A DNA stretch of 64,000 bases. Source: Halorarum halophilum. Its GTDB lineage: Archaea > Halobacteriota > Halobacteria > Halobacteriales > Haloferacaceae. The translations under genes and the position numbers were made by a program. Numbering within the stretch: the first letter of the stretch is position 1; every line of letters begins with the position of its first letter. The DNA is taken from the NCBI RefSeq assembly GCF_013401515.1, contig NZ_CP058530.1:186001-250000 (forward strand). The letters are read 5' to 3'. The notes under the pieces are model-generated. The model saw only the letters and a program-made list of their open reading frames with translations. It had not been told where the DNA came from and made no database searches. Below are positions 28,830 to 37,835 of the stretch, one piece after another.

Positions 28830-29234
28830 ATGACGACGACCCGACGGACCGACGGCGGCGCCGACCTGCGACAGCTCGTCGAGGAGTGCGAGGCGATCAG
28901 CCGGTGCGAGGAGTGCGGCACGCACGTCGTGAACCTCGCCAGCCACCGGTGCCCGTCCGCGGACACGCGCCGGACGAACCGCGAGACGCGGCAGGAGCGA
29001 GCCGAAGGCGACGAGCGCGACGACGACGACCTGGTGGGGATCTTCCCCCGCTCCAGCGGCAACTCGTACGCGTACCACGAACTCAGCGACGGCGACGTGC
29101 AGTGCGGCTGCGGGAACTACGCGAAGGCCGACCGACTGGAGATCGTCAGCCGAGTGGAGGCGAAGGACCGCGGCCGCTGTCCGTGCGGGAACTGCGAGCG
29201 GGTGGAGCGGCTCCGGGCCGACGGCGGGGACTGA
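28830..29234 (+). CDS. Small zinc-binding protein (134 aa)
   Basis: The N-terminal region has CEECGTHVVNLASHRCP, the middle is charged and disordered (about 48-72), and the C-terminal half has CGCGNYA and CPCGNCERVERL. The Cys/His spacing suggests two zinc ribbons. It starts 11 bases after the rhodanese gene and is likely cotranscribed from P10. Function unknown. Confidence 0.68.
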   Translation: MTTTRRTDGGADLRQLVEECEAISRCEECGTHVVNLASHRCPSADTRRTNRETRQERAEGDERDDDDLVGIFPRSSGNSYAYHELSDGDVQCGCGNYAKADRLEIVSRVEAKDRGRCPCGNCERVERLRADGGD

Positions 29235-29342
29235 CCGCCACGGCCGGCGTTTAACACCGCTCTAAACCCGTCGCTCGCCCCGATCAGGTCGTGCTTCGAC
29301 TTCCCTCGAGCGCGGCGTGGCTCGACCGACGTCCCCCTCCGC

Positions 29343-30518
29343 CTACAGCAGGCTCCGCACCGCCCCGAGCAGCGACCGGCTCGCCGTCCCGGACGGTGCG
29401 TCGGCGAGCGACAGGTCCGGCTCGGCCGTCAGGTCGACGCGCTCGGCCGACCGGTCGATCCCGTACACGTTGTCGGCCACCCGCATCTTCCGGTAGGCGC
29501 GTTTCGGCGCGTGGAGCTGTCGGACCGCGGACTTGCTCGTCTCGTTGTCGACCTCCGAACGCTCGTTGAAGAACCAGTTGCCGACGATCTCGGCGCCCTC
29601 GGTCGGGCGTCCGCGGATCTTCACCGCCGAGCGGTGTCGCCCGTCGTGGTACGAGCGGCGGAGTTTGACGACGTTGTTGTACACCTCCAGGCGGTTCCCG
29701 GCGATGGGCAGGTCGTAGCCGTCGACGTGCTTGCCGTGCATGTCGATCGCGTGGCTCGTGTGGTACCCCCCGAACACGCAGAAGCGGACGGCGTAGCCGC
29801 AGTTCTCCCGGCCCGACCCGGCGATGCTGTGTCGGTTGTTGTCGAAGTAGCTGAGCTCCACGAGCGGACGTCCCTCCCGGACCGCGACGCCGTAACCGAG
29901 CGACTCGGCGGGGTTGTCCACCGCGTCGACGTGGTGGATGTGGGTGCTCATGTCGCCGCGGCCATCGCGGCGGATACCGATACCCGCGTGCGTCCACCCC
30001 GACAGCAGGAGGTTGTCCAGTTCGACCCCGTCGCCGCGGACGTACACGGCCGCGGAGGCGCCGACCTCGTAGATCGGCTTGTCGACGCCCGGGAAGCGGT
30101 CGGCGGGGTCGAAGTACTCGAACTCGTCGCCGAAGAGCCGGAGGCCGGTGAGCCTGACGTCGTCGTGCGCCTGGAACAGCGGTTGCGGCTTCTCGCTCGA
30201 CCAGAGCGTCCCCGTCGCCCGGTCGGGCACGCCGTAGCCGGACGCGAGCGTGACGTCGGCCAGGTCGAGCCCCTCGGCGTCGCCCACGTCGATGGTCCCG
30301 TCGACCCAGATGACCGCGCCAGGGGCGTGGTCCGAGAGCGCGTCGAGGAGATCCGACCGGCTGTCGACGACGTGGTCCGCGTCCGACCGCGTCACCCGCC
30401 GACTCGGCTCGAAGACGTCGCGCTGTGGGAACGCCTCGGGGCCGAGGCGTTCGACCGCGCCGATGGCGTCCGAGAACCCGTCGAGGCACTCGGCTTTGGA
30501 GGGACGGCCGGTTCCCAT
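29343..30518 (-). CDS. Right-handed parallel beta-helix (pectate-lyase-like) protein
   Basis: 391 aa from MGTGRPSKAECLDG. Residues 55-350 show beta-helix coil repeats (VYVRGDGVELDNLLLSGWTH; IHHVDAVDNP; YFDNNRHSIAGSG; LEVYNNVVKLRRSYH) as in pectate-lyase or Hedgehog-type carbohydrate proteins. No signal peptide is visible. The start at 30518 is preferred over MRAYREDMGTG at 30539 because a TATA-like TTTATCC lies at 30542-30551, about 27 bases upstream. Position at the island edge suggests a glycan-processing role; the catalytic residues are not evident. Confidence 0.75.
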   Translation of the reverse strand: MGTGRPSKAECLDGFSDAIGAVERLGPEAFPQRDVFEPSRRVTRSDADHVVDSRSDLLDALSDHAPGAVIWVDGTIDVGDAEGLDLADVTLASGYGVPDRATGTLWSSEKPQPLFQAHDDVRLTGLRLFGDEFEYFDPADRFPGVDKPIYEVGASAAVYVRGDGVELDNLLLSGWTHAGIGIRRDGRGDMSTHIHHVDAVDNPAESLGYGVAVREGRPLVELSYFDNNRHSIAGSGRENCGYAVRFCVFGGYHTSHAIDMHGKHVDGYDLPIAGNRLEVYNNVVKLRRSYHDGRHRSAVKIRGRPTEGAEIVGNWFFNERSEVDNETSKSAVRQLHAPKRAYRKMRVADNVYGIDRSAERVDLTAEPDLSLADAPSGTASRSLLGAVRSLL

Positions 30519-30660
30519 GTCTTCACGGTAGGCTCGCATAGGATAAACACTTTCCCACGGCAAAAGGTCACCAGCACGGTCGATCCGGCGCGGTCGACGG
30601 ACCGGCCCGAGCTGTCACGGTGTTGGTGTTTTTTACCCCCTCCCCCCGTCGGAGGTGACG

Positions 30661-31401
30661 ATGAGTCGTCAAGAGAACGTCCCCGCGGGGGAGCTCCCGG
30701 TCACCCGCCGACAGATGATCGGGCTCCTCAGCGGCACCCTCGCGGTCGTCGCCTCCGGGCAACTGTTCGACGCGTCGGGGGTCGACACTGACCTCCCCAC
30801 CTCCACGGCGAGCGGCCCGTTCGGCGACGGGTTCCCGGGCTCGATCGAACGGCGGTATCGCGGCACGGCGACGACGGAACTCCCCCCTACCCCGCTCGCC
30901 CCAGGCTCCGAGCGCCCTCCCGTTCGCCACGACGTGCTCGTGACCGTCGGACCCCAGTCCGCGCCCGGCGGCGCCGAACCGGCGACGCGGAACCCGTTCC
31001 ACCTCTCGATCGCGACCGCCGACCGGGACGGCCCGGTTCCGACGGGACCGGGCGCCGTCGCCTCCACGGCGGTCGTCCTCGACCCGGAATCCGGACGCAG
31101 GACGGTCATCGACCACTGGGAGATCCAGGCGGGAGCCGACGGGGTGTTCTCGGGCGTCCTCCGGACCGAGGACCGAACGACGAACGCCCTGACCAGCCGC
31201 CGGGAACTCGTCCCCGGACGGAGCGAGACGACGCTGCTGGTCACGGAGGCCCTGGCCGGCGGGACGACGCTCCGGGGGACTGTCACCGAGGACGAGATGG
31301 AGATCCGGATGGTGGGGAACACGGTCAACCGGTTCGCCGACGACGCGCTGGACCGCACCCGCCCGTTCGTCACCGTCGTTCGGGCGAGCCGCGAGCAGTG
31401 A
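30661..31401 (+). CDS. Tat-signal secreted protein of unknown function
   Basis: 246 aa. The start has a twin-Arg-type signal (VTRRQMIGLLSGTLAVVASG) without a lipobox Cys. The mature part is mostly beta-strand with many Thr/Arg and no domain I recognise. A strong Shine-Dalgarno sequence (GGAGGTGA at 30650-30657) sits before ATG 30661, which decides the start; a T-rich TATA element is near 30630. Confidence 0.72.
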   Translation: MSRQENVPAGELPVTRRQMIGLLSGTLAVVASGQLFDASGVDTDLPTSTASGPFGDGFPGSIERRYRGTATTELPPTPLAPGSERPPVRHDVLVTVGPQSAPGGAEPATRNPFHLSIATADRDGPVPTGPGAVASTAVVLDPESGRRTVIDHWEIQAGADGVFSGVLRTEDRTTNALTSRRELVPGRSETTLLVTEALAGGTTLRGTVTEDEMEIRMVGNTVNRFADDALDRTRPFVTVVRASREQ

Positions 31402-32200
31402 TGCTACACACGTTGTGCCCCTCTCAGCGTGGCGGCCGGCAACACAATGGGCGTTGTATCGACGGCAGACATCCCAGAGACGGATTTAGATCCCTCGTTA
31501 CGCCCTGTCCGCCGTTGAAATTTGTTCGTCCTGAAAGTCCCACGGGAAATAAAGACAGCGTCGTTACAGGTGTAGACGTGTAAGAGCGATGCCGACATCC
31601 CGTGAGGGCACTATTATCGTTGCCCCTCGTGCCGCGCTTGCATAGGGAGACGTGACCGCCGGAACAAGCGACGTTCCATTCCACTACCCTCAAATCACCA
31701 TCATTTATACTGGTTTGATAGTAATCGCGGGGAAACGGTCCGGTTGAGGCGTCGGTGCCGGTAGCGCAGTTCGACTCGACCGAGCCGTTCGGACACGCCT
31801 ACGAACGGAATCGCTCTCCTGGGTGCACCTGTTTCGTGACCCACCACCGAGCAAGCGGTTCCGCGAGCGGCCGGTTCCCTCGGTGGAGGAACGGACGGAG
31901 GTCGAACCCGCCAGTACAGAACCGATCCCCGTTGACCTTCCGGACGGACGGCGAACCGACCGCGACCGGTGAAGGGATGGAAACCCCACGCGGAACATCG
32001 CGTGAAGGACCGGATCCATGGACGGGGCCTGTCCGTCGGGCTCCAGTCAGTTCGTATATATTAAAACGTTCACATCAAACCCGATATAGGTTCGGTAGGC
32101 GGTCGGCGCGATGGTGCGTCGAGGGGAGCAGAGGAACCCCCTCCCGCGCGCGAACCCGTTCGCGCCACGAAGTCACGCTGGGATGCCGTCCTAACCCCCG
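31402..32200. other. Gene-poor, AT-richer 799-bp patch
   Basis: Base composition from 31402 to about 31740 and near 32050-32090 is clearly lower in GC than the surroundings, with AT-rich motifs (ATTATCGTTGCC, TTTATACTGG, ATATATTAAAACG). No frame gives a recognisable protein. It may be the remains of a mobile element, but I could not find paired terminal repeats. Confidence 0.4.
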
Positions 32201-33445
32201 TCAGAACTCCCCGTTCACGACGGCCGCCACGCGGGTCCGATCGAACAGCCACTCGTCCTCGGGGATCTCCGGGTAGTGCTCGCCGTCCTCGTAGTCCGGC
32301 CACTCGCCGAACAGGTCCGGGTAGAGCTGTTTGGCGCCCATCTCGATCTGGAACAGGTTCATGATCGGTCCCTGGTACCGCATCCCCGCCGGGTAGACGC
32401 GGCCGTCCTGCACCGCCGTCAACTGGCTGCCGGCCGAGTGGCTCTCGAGTTCGGCGATCGTATCGGCGATGCTGTAGTTCGGCGTCATCCCCCACAGGTG
32501 GAGGATGACGTCCGGGTCCGTCTCCAGCATCGCCTCGTAGTCGACCTCGCCCCAGAGGCCCCCCCAGTCGCGCTCGGCGAAGGCGTCGTTCGCCCCGAGC
32601 GGCCTGGTGTCGGCCAGCCACGTGCCCGGCTTGTTCAGGTGGTAGGTCCAGAACGACTCGCCGTCCCCCGCGAGCGTGACGCGCACGGCCGTCGGACGCT
32701 CCTCCTTCGGCGGGAGGTCGGCCTGAATGGTGGAGACGAGGTCCGCGTGGACCGCCGCGAGCGCCTCGTACCGCGCCCCCTCCTGGAACACCTCGGCGAC
32801 GTTGCCGAACAGCTCCCAGAGGTCGTAGTACTCGTAGTCGTCGTAGCCCTCCGGCGCCGGGGCGTTCGTCCCGCTGAAGAAGTTGCCGAACCAGGGGGCG
32901 AGCTGCGACCCGATCTCCTCGACGTCCGACCGGTTCCAGCCGGTCTGGGTCGACGCCCACGCGGGGTCCGCGAGGTGGACGTCGCTGTCGAGTTCGAACA
33001 GGAGCTCCTTCGGGAGCCCGTCGCTCAGGGGGTCGGCCAGGTCCTCCCAGTCGAAGGAGACGCCGTCGAGGTGGTGGTAGTAGTGGTTCATCGTCGTCCC
33101 GGACATCTCCGGGACGTACACCGCGTTCACCTTGTGCCCGTGGCCGAGCGCGACCGCCATGTCGGCGTACCCCGGGAACACCGTGAACACGCGCTCGGGG
33201 ACGGCGTCGAACTCGACCCCGCCCATCGGCGACATGCTCGCCGTGTACGGCCCGCCGGCGGTCGGGGACGAACCCGTCGCCGCGTCGGTCCCCTCGGTCC
33301 CCCCGCCGTCCGCCGAGTTCGCGGGGGTCGGCGTCGAGTCGTCGCCGGCACAGCCCGCGAGGGCCGCTCCCCCCGCGAGCGCCGCCATCCCCCGGACGTA
33401 CTCCCGCCGCGTCGATGCGTCGCGTCCCGTCGTCTCGTCGAACAT
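32201..33445 (-). CDS. Iron-type ABC transporter substrate-binding lipoprotein
   Basis: 414 aa. The Tat signal and lipobox (STRREYVRGMAALAGG...LAGCAG) are followed by a BtuF/FepB-type two-lobe domain (PERVFTVFPGYADMAVAL; DPDVILHLWGMTP; YQGPIMNLFQIEMGAKQLYP). It would bind a ferric siderophore or cobalamin outside the membrane; no permease or ATPase gene lies beside it here. A DtxR/IdeR-type iron box at 33448-33465 abuts the start codon, so transcription is probably repressed by iron. Confidence 0.87.
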   Translation of the reverse strand: MFDETTGRDASTRREYVRGMAALAGGAALAGCAGDDSTPTPANSADGGGTEGTDAATGSSPTAGGPYTASMSPMGGVEFDAVPERVFTVFPGYADMAVALGHGHKVNAVYVPEMSGTTMNHYYHHLDGVSFDWEDLADPLSDGLPKELLFELDSDVHLADPAWASTQTGWNRSDVEEIGSQLAPWFGNFFSGTNAPAPEGYDDYEYYDLWELFGNVAEVFQEGARYEALAAVHADLVSTIQADLPPKEERPTAVRVTLAGDGESFWTYHLNKPGTWLADTRPLGANDAFAERDWGGLWGEVDYEAMLETDPDVILHLWGMTPNYSIADTIAELESHSAGSQLTAVQDGRVYPAGMRYQGPIMNLFQIEMGAKQLYPDLFGEWPDYEDGEHYPEIPEDEWLFDRTRVAAVVNGEF

Positions 33446-33447
33446 GG

Positions 33448-33465
33448 TTTTAGGCTAACCTAAAA
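33448..33465. promoter_or_regulatory. DtxR/IdeR-type iron box 1
   Basis: TTTTAGGCTAACCTAAAA is an 18-bp near-palindrome matching the TTAGGTTAGCCTAA box of the DtxR/IdeR/SirR family. It lies from -3 to -20 relative to the ATG of the binding-protein gene, over the start of a likely leaderless transcript. Confidence 0.82.
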
Positions 33466-33482
33466 CAACAAGACCGTTTCGG

Positions 33483-34541
33483 TTACTCACCGACGTCGGC
33501 CGGCAGCGACGCGGCGTACTCCCGGACCCGTTCGTCGTCGACGACGTCGAGCAGCAGGTCGTCGGGCAGGTGTTCGGCGAGGCGTCGTTTCCCGGCTTCG
33601 GCGCGAACGTCCAGCTCCTCGCGGTCCACGTAGGCCGCGGACCGTTCCTCGAGGAGTCGCTCGCAGACGCGCTCGAACCGGTCGTCGCCCGGCCCGAGGT
33701 CGGCGGGCGCCTCGCGGGCCGCCCAGTCGCGCAGGTGGTCCCGGAGCGCCGCCTCGTCGTCGACGTCGCTCGCGCGGCGCACCCAGTCCCAGTGCCCGGA
33801 GACGGGGTCCCAGAGGCCGTCCGTCTCCCGGCGGTCGCGGAGGAGTTCGCACGCCACGCTCGCGCCGTCGCCGGCGGCGGCGATCGCCTGGTTGGTGCCG
33901 TCCGCCATCGGGCCGGCGACGTACAGCCCCTCGATCGGCGTCCGACCGTCCGCGTCGGCGTACCCCCCGTCGAAGCGCTCGTGGGTCTCGCCGCCGTGCT
34001 CGTGCGCCTCGAACATCGCGCCCTCGTCGTCCAGGGGGCGGAGGTACTCGGCGTCGTACGTCGTCGCCGCGACCACGGCGTCGGCCACCGCCGTCCGGCC
34101 GTCCTGCGTCCCGATCAGGAAGCCGTCCGCCGTCCCCGCGTCCGCCGGCTCCCCGTCCACCGTCTCCGCGTCCGCCGGCTCCCCGTCCACCGTCTCCGCG
34201 TCCGCCGTCCCCGCGTCCGCCACCCGTTCGACCCGTTCCACGAGGTCGGGGATGAGTTCGGCGCCGGCCTCCTCGACGTGGTCGTGCATCAGCCCGTAGA
34301 ACGTCTCGACGTCGATTCCGACAGGGAAGCCGAGGAAGTTCTCCAGATGCCCACACCGCGCCAGCGACGAGTTCCCCCGGTCGAAGACGACGACCTCCAG
34401 GCCGGCGCGCGCGGTGAACACCGCCGCCGAACTCCCCGCCGGGCCGCCCCCGACGACGGCGACGTCGTACCGCTCCGCGTCCTCGACTGCGTCGGCAGCA
34501 CCTCCGGTCGAACCGTCCGCTTCCCCGGTCACGGTGACCAC
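33483..34541 (-). CDS. FAD-dependent thioredoxin-reductase-like oxidoreductase, iron-regulated
   Basis: 352 aa. The N-terminal FAD site is YDVAVVGGGPAGSSAAVFTARAG and a second flavin motif is IEGLYVAGPMADGTNQAI. The redox Cys pair of thioredoxin reductases is absent, so this is another member of the clan, perhaps a siderophore reductase. An internal repeat of exact 30-bp units (34141-34200) gives VDGEPADAET twice. The start is unsure: GTG 34541, or GTG 34532, which overlaps the stop of a 23-codon upstream ORF (34529-34600) as GTGA. It is paired with the iron-box-controlled transporter gene. Confidence 0.75.
   Translation of the reverse strand: MVTVTGEADGSTGGAADAVEDAERYDVAVVGGGPAGSSAAVFTARAGLEVVVFDRGNSSLARCGHLENFLGFPVGIDVETFYGLMHDHVEEAGAELIPDLVERVERVADAGTADAETVDGEPADAETVDGEPADAGTADGFLIGTQDGRTAVADAVVAATTYDAEYLRPLDDEGAMFEAHEHGGETHERFDGGYADADGRTPIEGLYVAGPMADGTNQAIAAAGDGASVACELLRDRRETDGLWDPVSGHWDWVRRASDVDDEAALRDHLRDWAAREAPADLGPGDDRFERVCERLLEERSAAYVDREELDVRAEAGKRRLAEHLPDDLLLDVVDDERVREYAASLPADVGE
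34141..34200. repeat. Perfect 30-bp tandem repeat inside the oxidoreductase gene
   Basis: Two identical 30-base units (34141-34170, 34171-34200), flanked by 15-base partial copies on both sides. In frame, it inserts a Glu/Pro/Ala/Asp loop between the two flavin motifs. Confidence 0.9.
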
Positions 34542-34605
34542 GCACCCGCCCGAGTCCGGCCCGGTCGGGCCGACGAGGTCGCGGTCGTTCCGTCGGTCAT
34601 GGGTA

Positions 34606-34632
34606 TTAGGCCAGCCTAAACAGTGTTAACAC
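34606..34632. promoter_or_regulatory. DtxR/IdeR-type iron box 2 with upstream palindrome
   Basis: TTAGGCCAGCCTAA (34606-34619) is a DtxR-type box; GTGTTAACAC (34623-34632) is a perfect palindrome at the TATA position. An ATG at 34600 on the minus strand starts a 23-codon ORF (MTDGTTATSSARPG...) that ends in overlap with the oxidoreductase GTG. Confidence 0.72.
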
Positions 34633-34675
34633 TTGTTGTTTCGTCGAGGTTCGCCGCCGCAGGGCCGACGGCGCG

Positions 34676-35182
34676 CTACGTGCGGCCGCCCAGGAACCGA
34701 CGGACCCCCACCTCGCCGAGCGCGAGGAGGAGGACGGCGACGATACCGAGCGGGGCGAAAAAGAGCGCCCACAGCGCCAGCGGGTCGCTCTCGCCCCGGA
34801 CCCGGAGGAACGCGAACAGCGGGACCGTCGTCAATGCGAACAGCCCCGCGAGCGGCGTGTACAGTCGCCAGCGGGCGGAGAGGTAGGCCGGGAGCGCCCC
34901 CTGCGCGGCGAGGGCGAGCGCGGCGACGGCGAGCAGGCCGACGAACGCGAGGGGGTCCTCGAACAGCGACGGCTCGAACGCGTCGGCGACCAGGCGCGCG
35001 CCGGCCCAGGCGCCGAGCCCGAGCAGCGTCGAGACGGCGCCGACGACGAGTGCGAGTCGGCGAGCGGTCGGGAGGCGGGTCCGGAGGGCGGGCGGGAGCG
35101 CGGTGACGAACGCGGCGCCGGCGCAGGCGACGGCGAACGTGACCGCCTCGCTCCCGAGGACGGGGTCGGGGGTGCCGGGCAT
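34676..35182 (-). CDS. Integral membrane protein (168 aa)
   Basis: The protein has about five hydrophobic helices (AVTFAVACAGAAFVTAL; LALVVGAVSTLLGLGAW; LAFVGLLAVAALALAA; LAGLFALTTVPLFAFL; LFFAPLGIVAVLLLALGE) joined by short charged loops. No family is recognised. It lies upstream of the oxidoreductase in the same direction but the iron box separates them, so it is not clearly in that operon. Confidence 0.68.
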   Translation of the reverse strand: MPGTPDPVLGSEAVTFAVACAGAAFVTALPPALRTRLPTARRLALVVGAVSTLLGLGAWAGARLVADAFEPSLFEDPLAFVGLLAVAALALAAQGALPAYLSARWRLYTPLAGLFALTTVPLFAFLRVRGESDPLALWALFFAPLGIVAVLLLALGEVGVRRFLGGRT

Positions 35183-35414
35183 CTGTCGGTCGAGCTACCG
35201 GTACCGGGGACGGCGTATAGCAGTTGTCACTGCTCACGCGTTCGCACGGGCGACCGTTCGATCGGCCCGTTTTATGCGCGCCGGCGCCACCGTCCCGCCG
35301 GGTAAGACCGGTTGACTGTCGGACTCGCCCACGCGGCCCCGAGCGGGAGGGGAGCGCCCGCGGTCACGCGGGCACGTTTTCGCGGCGCCTCGACTACCGA
35401 GGCGCTCGCCCGCC

Positions 35415-36323
35415 CTATCCGAAGGCGGTGATGACCCCGACGCCGACGACGACAGCCGTCGCCGCGCCGGCGAGTTTCCACGTCACGCGCTCGAGGTGTT
35501 TCGGCATGAACAGCGCCGAGAGCACGACGACGAACAGCGTGTTCGTGATGATGATCGGCGTGACGATGCTCACCGGGGCGATCTCGAGGGCGACGTAGTA
35601 GCCCACGAGGAACAGCGTGTTCGACAGCCCCGCGAGCACGAACCACCGCATGTCGTTCGACCGGAGCACCTCCCGACCCGGGAGGTCGTTTCGCAACCGG
35701 AGGTACAGCGTGAGCCCCAGGATGGCGGCGACCGTCTTGACGACGAGGCCGACCGGGGCGGGCGTCCCCTCGGCGAACCCGAACTTGGCGAAGATCGGCT
35801 CCAGCCCGTATGCGAACGCCGCGGCGAAAGGGATCAGCAGGCCGATCGACAGCTCCCGGCGCGAGAGCCCGTCGGGGTTCTCGTGGTTCGTCTCCCACGC
35901 GATGACGACGATGCCCGCGACGACCAGCGCGATGCCGACCGCGTGGATCGGCGACAGGGTCTCGTCGAGGAAGATCACGCCGAACACCGTCGAGACGAGC
36001 GCCCAGGCGGCGACGATGGGGGCCGTGCGGCTCGCCCCGATCTTCTCGATGCTCGTGTAGCTCAGGATCCGGCCGAGCAGCGTGCCGACCATGCCCGCGG
36101 CGGCGAACGAGAGCCACGAGACGGGGGTCAGCCCGTAGTCCGGGTAGTAGAGGATCGCGACCGAGGGCAGGAGGACGAGGACGTTCACCGCGATGACGAC
36201 GACGACCGCGTCGGAGGCCCGGCCCCCGTCGGTGCCCTTGCGGACGAAGAGGTTCTGGCCGGCGATACCGAGCGCCGCCACCAGCGTCACGAGCACGGCG
36301 ACGAGCGTCGTCAGGTCTACCAT
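35415..36323 (-). CDS. EamA/DMT-family transporter
   Basis: 302 aa with ten predicted helices in two EamA repeats (about 5-140 and 155-300). Typical stretches are AALGIAGQNLFVRKG, ILSYTSIEKIGASRTAPIVAAW, FLDETLSPIHAVGIALVVAG and YYVALEIAPVSIVTPIII. The family exports metabolites or amino acids; the substrate cannot be told. No operon partners. Confidence 0.87.
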   Translation of the reverse strand: MVDLTTLVAVLVTLVAALGIAGQNLFVRKGTDGGRASDAVVVVIAVNVLVLLPSVAILYYPDYGLTPVSWLSFAAAGMVGTLLGRILSYTSIEKIGASRTAPIVAAWALVSTVFGVIFLDETLSPIHAVGIALVVAGIVVIAWETNHENPDGLSRRELSIGLLIPFAAAFAYGLEPIFAKFGFAEGTPAPVGLVVKTVAAILGLTLYLRLRNDLPGREVLRSNDMRWFVLAGLSNTLFLVGYYVALEIAPVSIVTPIIITNTLFVVVLSALFMPKHLERVTWKLAGAATAVVVGVGVITAFG

Positions 36324-36489
36324 CGATTCGTAGTGGGTTCCGACTACTAGGGGCCCCGATATGAGGCATTCGGTCGCGGTGATTCGGCGGGTGGTTCGGG
36401 CGGCGTGGCGTTACTGCAAACCCGGTCGCGGACACCTCGAAAGCCACCCCCTCCCCAGCCGGCCGATTCCCGACGCACCGGTCAGGAAC

Positions 36490-36888
36490 TCACTCCCCGT
36501 GCGGAACCGAGAGCACGACGGCCTCCCCCGACACCACCCGATCGCCGTCGGCGTCCGCGACCGTCTCCACTCGGACTCGGTCGCCGCCGACGTGTTCGAC
36601 GACCTCGACCTCCGCCCGAACCGTCGCACCCGGACGCACCGGGTTCTCGAACGAGAGGTTCTGCGAGAGGTAGATGACGTCGCCCGGGAGTCTGGCGAGC
36701 GCGGCGCTCACGACCCCCGCGGAGTACATCCCGTGGGCGATGCGGCCGCCGAAGGCCGTCTCACCGGCGTACTCCTCGTCGAGGTGGATCGGGTTGCGGT
36801 CGCCGGTGAGTTCGGCGTAGGCGTCGATGTCGTCGGTCGTGACCGCTCGTTCGGCGCTCGCGGCGTCGCCGACGGTTGCGACGGGCAT
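36490..36888 (-). CDS. MaoC-type (R)-enoyl-CoA hydratase
   Basis: 132 aa hot-dog fold. The catalytic Asp/His signature is YAELTGDRNPIHLDEEYA, followed by GGRIAHGMYSAGVVSAAL, the normal hydratase motif. ATG 36888 (MPVATVGDAA) gives the family length; the open frame upstream is Arg/Pro-rich and not coding. It likely acts in acyl-CoA or polyhydroxyalkanoate metabolism. Confidence 0.87.
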   Translation of the reverse strand: MPVATVGDAASAERAVTTDDIDAYAELTGDRNPIHLDEEYAGETAFGGRIAHGMYSAGVVSAALARLPGDVIYLSQNLSFENPVRPGATVRAEVEVVEHVGGDRVRVETVADADGDRVVSGEAVVLSVPHGE

Positions 36889-36941
36889 ACGAGGGGCTAC
36901 GGGTCGCCGGCGAAAAACGACCGGGGTGACGGCCGGTGTCG

Positions 36942-37163
36942 CTACCGGTCGCGGTTCGACTCCTGCGCCTGGGTGAGCGCCCGGAACAGGGTCGAGAGCG
37001 CGGGGCCGATCTCGGCCCGGAGGGGAGGGAGGTCGGGGGAGTCGTCCGAACTGATGGAGTGGCCCGTCTCCCTGACGTGGTCGATTGCGCGTTCGGACGA
37101 GTCCGACTCCGGCCGGGGGTCCGGGTCGACGACCGCCCACTCGCAGTCGAGGCAGTATTTCAT
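36942..37163 (-). CDS. Small C2H2-like zinc-finger protein (73 aa)
   Basis: MKYCLDCEW supplies a Cys pair and AIDHVRETGHSI a His pair, the layout of short haloarchaeal zinc-finger proteins. A Pro/Asp linker and an amphipathic helix (ALSTLFRALTQAQE) follow. Function unknown; a DNA- or protein-binding role is likely from the family. Confidence 0.72.
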   Translation of the reverse strand: MKYCLDCEWAVVDPDPRPESDSSERAIDHVRETGHSISSDDSPDLPPLRAEIGPALSTLFRALTQAQESNRDR

Positions 37164-37835
37164 GGGTCGGGGGGACTGCTCTGTCTGTTCTCGCCAGGGA
37201 CTCTCGACGGGTCGACGTCAGCGCCGGCCGCGAGCTTGCGGCCCGGTCGTTCAGATTGCCCCTGGTTTGTCGAGCGATACGTTCCGTGACTCTTCACACT
37301 CGGCGTCAGGTGGTCCGTGTGGTTAAATACGTTGGGGAGGTATTGCAAGGTCGGTTCGTGAGGTCCGTCCCTGCGCTCCGTCGTCCGCGCGAGCGGACCA
37401 CGTCGGATTCCCGACTAGCGTCCGGACAGTCTCGGCGTGAAGGGAACTGTAAGCGGTACCATCATCGAACGGGAGTAGCGAACTTCCTCGGCTGAACCGC
37501 CGTGGTAGACGCCACGACGGACGCGGAGCGGTACGACCGTTCGCTCGTCCGCGCGACCGGGGGTCGCGGCGTCGCCCTCTCCCACGGCCGCTGGGAGTTC
37601 GACGGGACGACCGAGTCGCTGGGGATGCGAACGGTCGTTGAGTACGAGGACAGCCCGAACTCGCCGGTGTTCCCACCGAACTCCTCGACGGAGGCGGGAC
37701 GGCTGATCGCTCCCTGCTCTCGAAAGCCGACGGCGGCGCGCACGTCCGCACGGTCATCAGCGGGCGAGTCGACGGGGAGTACGGATCGTCGAGGAGATCC
37801 GCGGCCCGGAGCGAGCCCGTGCGGGAGCCACCTCG
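37164..37835. other. Intergenic 672 bp, possible coding relic
   Basis: A plus-strand frame at 37502-37867 (MVDATTDAERYDRS...) has GC-rich third positions in its first 40 codons but then runs into the antisense of the next gene. No domain is recognised. The first 330 bases are AT-richer and hold nothing I can name. Confidence 0.35.

Noticed and set aside
29249-29267. GTTTAACACCGCTCTAAAC, resembling the island promoter motif
   Set aside because: It is a palindrome lying between two convergent genes, with no gene properly placed downstream on either strand; it may be a terminator or chance.
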